Below, piece by piece: positions 12,601 through 23,168 of a stretch of 64,000 bases of DNA (the first letter of the stretch is position 1; every line of letters starts with the position of its first letter). The notes beneath the pieces are model-generated. The model was not told the DNA's origin, made no database searches, and saw only the letters and a program-made list of their open reading frames with translations. The DNA lies in the NCBI GenBank assembly GCA_011800805.1, contig MPNW01000357.1, forward strand, positions 11,783-75,782, given 5' to 3'. The position numbers and the translations under genes are program-made. Source of the stretch: Hirudo medicinalis (taxonomy: Eukaryota > Annelida > Clitellata > Hirudinida > Hirudinidae).

Positions 12601-13888
12601 ATTTAGCAATTAATTACAATTCAATCACAGGAAGAGAGGACAAAAGCTCTCAACAAATTCAAGTCAAAGAAATGTCAAGTCCTTGTGGCCACAGATCTCG
12701 TGTCGAGGTTCGTTTTTATTTCACTTGGTTTATTTATTCATTTATTTACTCACATCACTTATACACAAATCTATTTTCACATTAGTTTATTTTTCAAGTA
12801 TTTTCCAAATTTAATCATCAATTTAATAAAACAACAACTTCTTCCCTGCTATCCAGCCATCTACCCATACATGCATCCATCTATTCATCCATGCATCTAT
12901 CTAACCATCCCTGCATTCATCCATCTGTCCATTCTTCCATACATGCGTTCACATGACAGTAAAATTTTTAATAATTTTAATATTATTGTTAGGGGGCTCG
13001 ACATTCCCTTCGTGGACAGGGTGATTATTTACGACGTGCCGAGATCTCCCAAGGATTACGTGCACAGGGTGGGAAGGACTGCTAGGGCAGGTAGATCGGG
13101 GACGTCGTACATCCTTTGTACAGAGTCGGTGACTCCCGATCTTGTGAATCATCATCATTACTTTTGCTTTGGGCTTTAAGAATAATAATTTGTAATAAAT
13201 TTTTTATTTTTAATGGATAATGCTTAAAGCTTCTTGTCATTTTAAAATTTATAAATGATTAATTAAGTTAGATTTGAATTAATTTTCAGGTTTCAATTAT
13301 TAATCTAACATTATTATTAAATCTATTTGTAATGCTGGCCTTAAATGCATTTGTTTGCAATCGCCTGTTATTAAAAGTTTATTATTGTTGTCTTATTTAT
13401 TTATTTACACTTACAAACATTTATTAGATGACAACAATTAATATTGAAAGCGCATTTAACCCATCCAGGTTTGAGCTGTTTGAATACATTGAAATAGAAG
13501 AATTGCTTGGCTACAAACTAGAGCAGTTCGAGCCAATCAAAGAAAAGGTCGTCGCTTTCAAATACGAAGTCATCGATGCACTTAAGGCTGCTAAAATTGT
13601 GAGTACTACACTTTGTGACATAAATGATTGTAAATCTCTAACGTTTTCAATTTCGAACTTCTGGAAATGTTTGCCTTTTTAGACATTTTTAAATATAATT
13701 TTAATTTAATGTAAATTTTCGTAGTGTAAAAAAATATCATTTCCATATTTCAGCAAATAAAAGAAATTGAAAGGCAGGAGAGGAAACAACAACAAGGCGA
13801 AGACGGTGAATTTGATGACGATGACACAGAGGAAGCAACTGGAATCAGGAAGCGACTGAGCAAGAAAAGGAAGTTAGAGGAGGAATAA
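9648..13888 (+). CDS. DDX47: DDX47/Rrp3-type DEAD-box RNA helicase
   Basis: Nucleolar ATP-dependent RNA helicase of the Rrp3 family, known to act in 18S pre-rRNA processing. Coding exons: 9648-9683, 9854-10136, 10425-10496, 10881-10951, 11376-11423, 11520-11591, 11657-11773, 12076-12231, 12631-12707, 12993-13130, 13469-13598, 13754-13888 (about 444 residues; human has 455). Motifs in order: Q motif (TPTDIQ), I (SQTGSGKT), Ia (PTRELA), Ib (TPGR), II (DEAD), III (SAT), IV (TILFCN), V (ATDLVSRGLD), VI ([11 protein letters not shown]). The Lys-rich tail ([15 protein letters not shown]) resembles the human C-terminus. Introns 2 and 3 must start with GC (10137 and 10497) to keep the frame. The exon 10 donor is anomalous: the protein alignment needs the exon to end at 13130, but the next bases are GA. 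Poly(A) signals are at 13895 and 13914. Confidence 0.95.
12535..12575. repeat. AAT microsatellite in DDX47 intron 8
   Basis: A run of about ten AAT units with an AAC interruption, inside the intron before the exon starting at 12631. Confidence 0.85.
12850..12945. repeat. Degenerate CATC repeat in DDX47 intron 9
   Basis: CATC/CATCC words as in the array at the left window edge. They create a His/Pro/Ile-rich open frame that runs on into the true exon at 12993; only the exon is coding. Confidence 0.75.
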
Positions 13889-13894
13889 CTGCAT

Positions 13895-13900
13895 AATAAA
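13895..13900 (+). promoter_or_regulatory. Poly(A) signal AATAAA of DDX47
   Basis: AATAAA begins 7 bp after the DDX47 stop; a second copy is at 13914. A short 3' UTR is implied if the first is used. Confidence 0.55.
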
Positions 13901-13935
13901 ACCATTGCATTTCCAATAAACCATGTTATCATTAT

Positions 13936-13941
13936 ATATAA

Positions 13942-13978
<37 letters not shown>

Positions 13979-14008
13979 AGATAATAATTATTAATTATTA
14001 TTATTATT
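13936..14008. repeat. ATT microsatellite
   Basis: Tandem ATT with a small interruption, just after the DDX47 poly(A) signals. Confidence 0.9.
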
Positions 14009-14259
14009 GAGTTTGGCAGCAGTACCTTGTATCTTTATTGACATAGTTTAAAAATGTAAATATGTAAAAATATATGATCATATTTTTTTATAAATTACTT
14101 CTCCAAGCTAAATACCCTTGTTTGGATGTTGCTTCCAAAAAGTGACATTTATCAAAACATGATGCACTCTGTTGATATTAGTTGTTGGAAAGAACTCTAA
14201 CAAACAACTTTAAATAAGTCAAAGACAAATTCGTGACAAAGAATTAGTTAACAAAACTG

Positions 14260-14542
14260 AGGGGCAGTCCATAAATTATGTCATTCGTCAGCGCCTTCAT
14301 GTGCGCTGGAGGATTAGGAAATGTGACATTGTTTTGTGCCTCTTGAAGGAGAAAGGTCCTCGTCAAGTTCAGTTTGTCAAATCCAATGTTTTTGTATTTT
14401 GTTAACGTATCGGAAAAAAGGGAGAACTAAACTGCGAGCAAGATCAAGTTACCCTCTCGTACACCAAGGGATGGGAGACTTGTGACGCCCTTTTAGGGAT
14501 GGAAGGTAAAACAAAGCTTGACGTCATTTATGGACTGCCCCT
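14260..14542. mobile_element. MITE-like element with terminal inverted repeats
   Basis: The left end reads AGGGGCAGTCCATAAAT and the right end is its reverse complement. Inside the ends, both arms carry a GTCA-type word. The element is 283 bp with no open frame, which is typical of a non-autonomous DNA transposon. No clear target-site duplication is visible, so the superfamily is not assigned. It lies between the convergent 3' ends of DDX47 and Sox. Confidence 0.75.
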
Positions 14543-14795
14543 AAAGCTAACAAATGCATCTTAAATCATTCTTGAAACAACGAGGCAGTGTAACTCCAAT
14601 AACGTCTGTCAAAAACAAGGTAGGAATTCGGAATTAAAAACAATTTGTACACATTCAGAAATCTATTACGTTAACAAGCATTAAGTAGGGAGATATATCG
14701 CAGCCGGGGTAGCGATCATGTTTACATCTTTGTTAATAATGGCTAGTCCTGGCATTCGTAATGCTGTGAGGATTATCAAAATACATTGTCTCGAT

Positions 14796-17791
14796 CTAGG
14801 CTTTATTAACAGAATAATTAATGGCTCCATTTCTGGCCTGCTGTTCATTTAATGACTGTTCGTAAGATCGGACCGAAGTATTCCCGCTGGTCGTTATAAC
14901 TCCATATTGTTGCTGGACGAAGCAGTTTGAAAAGCTTGGACTGTTTGCCACAAAATACGGAGGAGATGATGATGGAGTTTTTTGAATTTGATAATACGAA
15001 ACCTCTTCGCCGTTCTTGAGTTGCGACATCAGATCCGACTTTAAAATGAATTGATTTGTTGAGCCAGACTGACCTTTCATGCCTTCTAAATTGATGAGCA
15101 TCGGACTGCCTCCCATCGTCGGACTTCTTTCCCCTTGCAGAACGAGGCCAGTCTGACCTCTTACTTGTTGCTGGGTGAGTTGATATCCTTGTTGAAAAGA
15201 TGAATCGTGGATTCCTGCCGGGCGATTTGCCTGAGGGTCTGAAGAATTCTGTCTCTTCTTCGAATCGACGGAATCTGTGTGCTTGCTGGCAATCAACTGT
15301 TGCAAAGGCACTGATATGGAGTCATTGGCCGAAAGTCTTGGTGAGGATAGGGCCAAGGACTGCAGGAAGGAATGTTGGTTATGGTTGTTCTTCGAACCAG
15401 CGGGAAGTTGTGTGGAATTCATATCGCAGCTGTTGATTGTGCTGTTCTTGTTGGAAACAGCATTAAGAATGCTACTTGGGATGACAACGCTGCTCAGCAG
15501 ATTGGCTGGTATGTTGACCATGGTATTGGCACCACTGGCGGGAGCGTTGCGTCTGCGTCTCGGCTTATACTTGTAGTCGGGATGGTTGACCATGTGTTCG
15601 CTACGAAGTCTCTTTGATTCCTCGACGTATTTTTTCTTCTCTTGTTCTGGCATGGATTTCCAGGCGTTCCCCAAGCGCTTACTGATGTCGGAGTTGTGCA
15701 TGGTTGGATTGGCCTGAGATATCTTTCTCCTTTCCACTCTTGACCAAACCATGAAAGCATTCATTGGTCTTTTGACCTGAACATTGGAATTTTATGCAGT
15801 TAATCTAATTCAATTCTAGTTTATTCGACTCATTTAAGATATCCATATTCATATTTATATAAGCTAATCTTAACCCGATATGGCTTTAATTAAATTAAGA
15901 ACCAAATTACGAAAATAGAATTCATCATGTTTACCGAATTTACCTTTTCACTGTTTGATTTTCCAATGTTGGAGTCATCGCTTTTGCCATCGGCTGAAGA
16001 ACACCTCTTCAAAAGATTCCCTGGCAAAGTGATTGTGGCATTCGGGAGGGCAGTTAAATTAGCAGCAGTGGAAGAATTCGGAGACGAATTGTATTGGTTG
16101 ATGAGCATGAGTTCATGTTGCTTGACCGCCTGTTTGGCGTCCTGAACTGCTTGCTGCAGAAGTATTTTCTGCTGCAAGGACTTCTGAATGGATTGATGGT
16201 TCGATGGAATCTGCTGTTGCGGCTGTTGCTGGTCGAGATTCGTCAGGTGGAGTTGGTATTGTTGATGTTCCAGTAGGAGTTGTTGCTGCTGTTGGTGCTG
16301 CATGTTCTCGACTAAGTATTGTTGTGCCAGTTGATCGTTTGAATATTGATGGAATTGGTCTGGATCGATTGGTTTCAGTTCTTGGAAGTTCTGCTCTCCT
16401 TCTATCAACTTTCCATCCCTATCCTGATTCTGATAGGAATGTTGTAGTTGCAAGTGTTGAGGCTGTAGTTGCTGACTTTGCTCCAACTGCTGGTATATCA
16501 AGTGGTTCTGGTGGTGACGATGTTGAATATAGAACAGATTTTTTGGCTTCAAGGATTCATGAGTATTTGCTGAAGAGACACTAATATGATCTGGGAACCC
16601 TTGCTGCTGATAAATAATTTGACGCTGATGTCTGTGAGATGGACCAGCCTCATTTTCATCACCACCTCCGTTTGTACCCATTAAGCCTCCATGTGTCGCA
16701 TCAACCATCTCTGCTTGAGATATAAGTTGTTGTGGCAAGAATGGCTGTTGATTTTGTTGCAGTTGGTGTTGCTGGAGCAAATGTTGCTGTAAATATTGAT
16801 GTTGCCTCTGAAGGTTAACTTTTTGATAGAATTCATCTGAAAATGAAGCAGCAGGGATGGATGGATCAACCGATTGAATGGCTAATTCTCGTTCCTCAGC
16901 CTGTCGTCGTTGATTGTGATATTGAAGGAGGAGTGCCTGGAGGTAAGGCTGCTGATCAGGTGAGCACTGATCTTGCTGCAGATGAGTAAATTGCAATCTA
17001 GACATGACTCCGGACGGAGATCCTTCGACGCTTTCCTGCATCTGCTCACTGTTTTGGTTTGTTTGCTCTCCTACTCCATTCATTTCATATTCTGGGGATT
17101 GGATTGGATTCTCAACAACTTGATGTGCTAGTGGTGTGCCGGATCTGTAGAGATCGTTGGCAGTTGCTATTGAAGTTGTCTGTTGTTGCTGCTGTTGTGT
17201 TTCTTGATCCGAGTTTTCTGGATCTTTTCCATTCCTCATCTGTTGTTCCCTGGCGAGTTGCTCCCGTTGTTGATTTAAATGACAGATTTGGAGTAATTGT
17301 TGTTGTTGTTCGTAAGATAGCTGTTCGCCGTTGACTCGAATGTCGTATGCTTGAGAGTTTTGAGGGTCATAAACAAGTCTACAATCTCTACTTTCGTAAC
17401 TCTTTTCGTCATTTGAAGTAGTTTCTGTCGAAGCAGTATCGACTCCCGCTTGATCAATTTCTCGGTCGGCATTCGTCTGCTCTCCATTTTCGATTCTCTC
17501 ATCCGTTATTGTTCCATTGTTGTTGTGGTCGACTTTGTTTTCCTCATAATCGCCTGTTGACGTATGATCTCCAGAATTGAACATCTCTTTGGTGTTTGGT
17601 GGAGCACTTTTCTCATCCCTTTCAACTTCGTCATTCTCGACATCAACGCTTCTTTTCGTAATAGGTGGAAGTTTCTGATCGTTACTTTCGCTTCTCTTGC
17701 GTTTCGCTGGAGGGTACATCTTATCGTTTAGAAATTCAGAGTTTTCGCAGTTCTCAATTCCTATTTTTTCGTTCTCCGCAGTCCACGACAT
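14796..17791 (-). CDS. Sox HMG-box transcription factor with long Gln-rich N-terminus
   Basis: Two coding exons: 15944-17791 (616 codons) and 14796-15776. They join as [18 protein letters not shown], giving about 942 residues. The HMG box (about 617-690) has the Sox signature RPMNAFMVW, then [11 protein letters not shown] and [12 protein letters not shown]. The box is nearest to Sox B/C types, but the subgroup is not certain. The N-terminal 600 residues hold an early basic patch (AKRKRSE), an acidic Asn/Glu region and many short poly-Gln tracts. The C-terminal 250 residues are Ser/Gln/Asn-rich, as in many activation domains. The start ATG at 17789-17791 follows an acceptor (GGTACTCAG) by nine bases, so at least one upstream 5' UTR exon is likely. 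The plus-strand frames over it are repeat shadows. Confidence 0.9.
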
Positions 17792-17799
17792 TTTACGGA

Positions 17800-20700
17800 C
17801 CTGAGTACCAACATTACATTGTAAAACATAATAATTACAAATTAATTGAATGTTATTAATTTCATGTCTCTGGGATTTGACCTCTCGATCCACCTCGGTT
17901 GCACCCGGCAGGTTATTTGCCAGTGCCTGCAAACATTTGCATTAACAGAACATTTCGTGTCTCGACGAGGGAGAGCATCAGTTGAAAAGTGCGTGTTAAA
18001 TACGAGATTATATGTGAGAACTTTACCTTGGTTCCATCTTCTTTACGAAAAACAACTTAAATATCTTTGAAACTCACTGAATAAAAGTGGCGCTGAGTTT
18101 TGAATCCTCCAAATTTTCCCCACTCTAAATCTACCAGAATGTTCTTTCTTCAGCTACATTAAATTAAGCAAACATCCATTGTTTATTTCAGAGAAAGTCA
18201 ATAGAGACTGATAATTGAAAACGTATACCGTCTTTTCAGCTATGAATACAACTTCTATTCCAAAAGAGGGTCGGCGTCTAAAATAATGGAAAAGGCCTTT
18301 TATTGGTATCAGTGTCGATTATAGAGTTGAGTAGACAGCTGTAAAACAATAGGCGAACAGTTATATTGAGTGAAATGCAATGATTTTAATATGAATATAC
18401 AAGTCGAACTATATTCCTAGGCAGGACGATGTTTGCGATGCTACAGCCTTAGAACAATGACATTGAAAAAGCTGTTAATATAGGTTGCCTTCGAGAATGC
18501 TATCTTCCGTCAATGATAGCCAGGCATTCGAAAATTCATTGAACTAGCCGATCAATTGAGTTTCAAAATAAAACTGGCAATTCAAAGTTACCTGGCCAGA
18601 CTTGGCGCTTCTCATAAAGGATGTTCTCGGCAGTCATATATAACCTTTCTGATGGTTCGTAAAGCTTTAGTTACCTGTCACTTTCACGTGTGTCAGTTGA
18701 GAGAAATTTCAGACGATCGTAGGCCGCTCTTTTACAATTTCGTGCTGAGTCTCTGCTGAAATTCGTAGAGACTCTGAAATCATCCAAGCGTGACATGCTG
18801 CCAACACGTCTGTTCGGAACTTTAAGTTTGCCTCGGGACGCCTACCTGTGGAAAATGGTTACCCTCTCTTTTTCATCTCGTTATCTTTCCCCGTTTTCTT
18901 GAACATTTTTCTCCCATATCCAAAACTATGGATGACTGATTTGTCTTTCTTAAGCTTCATGAAATCATAGTTTTCAACTTAATTCGCTTTAAAAGCTTAC
19001 CTTTAAGTTAAGCCTACTATTCATTTAGTCTCATTATTTTAAATTCTTACTCCATTCATTAGCTTTACCTAATAGTGGTACGCAGGACCGTCGAGAGTGG
19101 GGCACTGGGGGAAAATGACCAGGGACTCGGCAATTTTGTTGGGGTCTACCCGAGTTTTAAAGTATTAAAATATTACAATCACGAACTTTTTTGCTTGTCC
19201 ATTACCAAATTGAAATAACATAGGGGCCAGAAATTTCAGTCAGCGGCCCTTGTGGTGCGGGTTATGCGATGGACGTCACATGTTCGGACGCACAGAAAGT
19301 TAACCACGATTTCAATAGGAACAGACTATGGAGTATTTTATTAGTTGAAATAAATTTTACGAAAATTCGAAAGAAAATAGGAGCGTTGTGGCTGTTTATT
19401 GGTCGGCTGTTAAGCCCCTCAGCAAACTCACGTAGTTTCAAGTAGTTTGGTTTGGCAATGTCATGCTCCGGTGAACTTCCAAAGACTGACAACTCTTTGA
19501 ATAGCTTGAGCCGCCATTGTAATCGGCGTAAAAAAAGTTGTGTTGCTGAATAGCTGGCCGACACAATGCATGCCTAAAAGATTTATCATATCGAATGCGG
19601 AGATTATGTTTGCAATTTAGGATTTTATGACATCAGATTGTGTTCATCTAAAAATGATGCCTTTTTTAAAGTCCACTTCTTCACTAAGTGTATGTGAATG
19701 TAAATGTTCTGTGCACGAATCTGGTGAAGGATAAATGAATTTGTTACAAAAATCAAGCTGTAATTCGCAGATCACGAAGAGATCTCTGAGCGTAATTATT
19801 GCTTCCTCAAATATCTTTGGATTTTAGATCGTGAGAAAGCAAACAATAGGACGACACGTAAGGCGATTCTTACTCGAGGGAATCTGTCTCATCCTTCATG
19901 ATTTCGGAGTTTATTGACCAATACCCTTTGAATCCATCGACTCATATCATCCAGTGCAATATGGAGTCTGAATAATTGCATTAGATAATACAAATGTAAA
20001 TTAGTTATTATTTGAAAGATTATAAAAAGTGTTTGCCAGTTTTATGCAATTACCAACAATGTCAAGGAAATCGTGAAATGGTGACGCAATTGAGGCAAAT
20101 GTTAAGAAAAGGGGAAAATAGAAGAAACATCTATAACAGAAGTCATCTTTGTTTAAACATATCCTCTCAACCTAATATTATTTAAAGCTTACTTATTACT
20201 TAATTAATTATTGTGAATATATTCATCTAAGATTGACATCTTTCCTAGTCAATTCATCTAAGTAAAAACAAGCACGATAACAAGTTATTTGGAGTATTGT
20301 AAAAGTAAATAATATATTTTCGATGGCTTACGCAAGAATTACGATGAATTTGTAAATAAAGAAATCATAATTCTCCGTGATCTATACGTATGAGATGCAT
20401 TTAATTTTATTACTGCTAAAAATTAGACTACAAAAAAATAATATCTTTTGTGAACATAGTAGTACTTGTTACAAGTTTTGGAATCAATAAGTAACTGTAT
20501 TCCTATCGCGATGTGCATGATAAAAAATACCATAAATGTCACCATCGTCAATTTCAATGAGTAAACTATTGCACTAAAAATTCCCTTGGTATTCGACCAA
20601 GATCATTGCGTGATCGCTACCTTTTCTGAGCAGATGTTGAAAAAGCATTCTAGGTCTGTGGAACGGCGACACGATGCTTTGAATGCTGTCGATGTTCGGT

Positions 20701-21209
20701 GGTGGAATGCCATTTTACAGGGTCGTTTTTAGAAATTGCTTTTGGAGGGTCAAATATTTTATTTTTTAGATTGTTCATGTTTTTTTTTACTTTGCAAACA
20801 ATAAGTCAAGATTGTAATTTTAAAATAATACGTATTTCCAAACGAGTTAGCTTTTAACAAAAAGCTACTTTTAAAAAGTTGTGGAAAAAATTCTAAATTG
20901 TGCCACAAAATAATAAATAAAACAGTCTTTACACTGTAGTATAAGACTACAACGGTGTCCACTTTTGGCAACTTTAACTAAAACTTCTTGATCTACTGAG
21001 ATGTATTTATGAATGCTAAGAAGAGCAAGTCCATTCAGTCTCATTTCACTTGTTTTCTGATACATGACTTGATTATTTTAATAAGGAGAAAGATCTTTTG
21101 GCAGTTTCAGTTGAAACTGGCAATGTTGTTAAAATGCGGAGAAGAGTCTTAATATAATAAAATTCACCATTGCAGACTGAAAACGAATCAATTGCTGAAA
21201 ATGTTTTTA
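17800..21209. other. Intergenic, no supported gene
   Basis: The start of this stretch (17893-17937) may hold a 5' UTR exon of the Sox gene. A 100-codon minus-strand frame at 19262-19564 (MSASYSATQLFLRRLQWRL) is unplaced and not recognised. The rest is AT-rich unique sequence without a visible repeat structure. Confidence 0.45.
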
Positions 21210-22300
21210 TTAATTACTCATTTTTTTACACTTTTTTCTTAACAAAGAACACCCGGAATCAAAAATCCTTGAATCAGATGGTAGTGAATCATCCAACACT
21301 CTACATTGTTTGATACATTCCTTAATTTGACTAACTAAACGAGCGTGGGCGGAAGTCACTTGCAAGACAACAAAAATCCAAAGACAGTGAATACTGCATA
21401 TATGACACCTCCCTCCCAATCATGGATTTCAGTCAAAACCATATCGTCAAGGGGACACTTCTGGAGGTCGCTGGGCGTCTCTCTTCCCCAAAAAGGGCTT
21501 CCTGATGATGGGGTGTTTCTGCCTGAAGGACTGTTGGAGCTTCCCACTGAGCTGGTGTGCGTGCAGGTTTCTCAATGCCTTTGTTTTCTGTCTGACTAGT
21601 GGTTTCGTCGTTGTCTTCATCCATGAGGAGAATTTGTTCGTAACACTCAATATATTTTTGGGACCCTTTTCCAACTTCGGCATGACCTCGTACAATGTCA
21701 GGACTTGTCTCTCCCTCTGCTACGGGTTGACGCTCACCACCGCGGTGGCCGGTTCATCTCTCCTAATGTACAGTCTTCTCTGACCTTGTCCACCCTGCCT
21801 CTCATGACGTTCCAGACAGAAACTGTCATCCTCCTGACCTGCTTGTCTGGGGATTCCGGTCTCTGCTTTGTCTCCCTTTTTTTTGCCCTAGTTTCCCAGA
21901 TGTTTCCCTTGGGTGGTTCTTGCCTCTCGTCCTTGGAGACTGTCAAAGGCACCTCGAATGTTTCTGCGGTGTCTTCGGCACAAGAAACTCTCTGCGGGGA
22001 AAAAGCGAACTCGATGATCACTTCAGAATGATCTCTGGTCGTCGACGAGAAGTTGTTGTCACTGGATGTGTATGGGTGGCTTCGACTTCTGATCTTTTAA
22101 CCTCCTTCTGGGTTGAAACATATGCTGATTATTCTTATTGACTTCCCAGCAGTTCACATTAGGAGCAGGGGCGGGAGTAACTTTGACAGCAATCTGTGTT
22201 TGAGCCGGTGCAGAGGATTGCTGGGGTTCTTCGGACCCTTCCCTGTCTCTCTTCGATCTTTGATTCTCCAGATCGATTCCTAATTGTAACTGATTGTAAC
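21210..22300 (-). CDS. Probable multi-exon gene of unknown family, structure partly resolved
   Basis: The last two exons are the best supported: 21409-21522 and 21210-21358, separated by a 50-nt GT..AG intron with a strong pyrimidine tract. They join as HDWEG|VTSAHARLVSQIK and end in LLRKKCKKMSN. Farther upstream, coding-like segments are RSKRDREGSEEPQQSSAPAQ (about 22270-22080), EDTAETFEVPLTVSKDERQ (about 21990-21780) and ETSPDIVRGHAEVGKGSQKY (about 21720-21640). They lie in different frames and I could not find a fully convincing set of junctions. The predicted protein is polar and charged with no recognised domain. It could be a diverged gene with very short introns or a decayed element. 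Confidence 0.4.
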
Positions 22301-22443
22301 TTAAGTCCGATCGAAAATGTAGGGGGATTGCTTGCTAATAAAGTATATTGCAGTGGCATGCAATATTCTGTCACCCAGAAACTGGAAAAAGTTTTAAAAG
22401 AGGCATAAAACCCCCTAAACGGCCTTGCCATTATTTTTATCAA

Positions 22444-23168
22444 CCGGAGTAGGTTCTAGGAGATAAAGTCCAGTACTTTATTGCAAATCGTGAAGGGGAA
22501 AATGCAAAAAACGAGAAAAAGGCAAATTTTTATGGCTGCAACATCATAAAACAAGTTCAATATGTTTGCGTTCCGAGCGTTCCCATTTTACAGATTTTAA
22601 TTATCGAAAGAGGAAATAAGATAACGTGGTATAAGATCTCAGATAAGCACAAAAGGCGCTGCATGTTTTAGTTACACATGCAATTATGAAGGCTAAAATG
22701 CCATTAGCCTTAAAGTTGAAAGGCAAAAGATCTATCAAAAACCATCTGTTACTATCTCAACTCACAACTATTAGCTATAACTATTTACAGTGAACTACTT
22801 CAGAGTTCTTCACTAAAAAACGAGCAAAGACCAGTCTCAAATCATAATGCCCAAAACGTGTTAACGCGACAGTGGCTGACGCCGAGCTTTTCCTTTCAGA
22901 ATTTGAAATCTTACATTTTGAATGGCCGAATTAAACTAAAAATTTCGAAATGACTCTCTACTAAAGATAATCAATTAGTAAGTTCCATGGGCATTATCGT
23001 CTCTTTTAGTGGTAAAAGAGATAAAATACACGCATGCCGAGACTAACCACAAGCACTTTATTGGTCAATAATGAATTGAATGTAAGTACTACTAATCTAA
23101 ACATTCAGGCCCATTATTTGAAAAGTTAGTATCCAATAATGTTTGGAAAACAGGGACTTGAGATCATT
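22444..23168. other. Intergenic, no supported gene
   Basis: AT-rich sequence between the unknown gene and the CREBRF-like gene. No exon, repeat or regulatory motif could be supported. Confidence 0.4.

Noticed and set aside
16204..16584. 126-codon plus-strand open frame rich in Val/Ala
   Set aside because: Antisense of the CAA/CAG-rich Sox exon; no start context or family.
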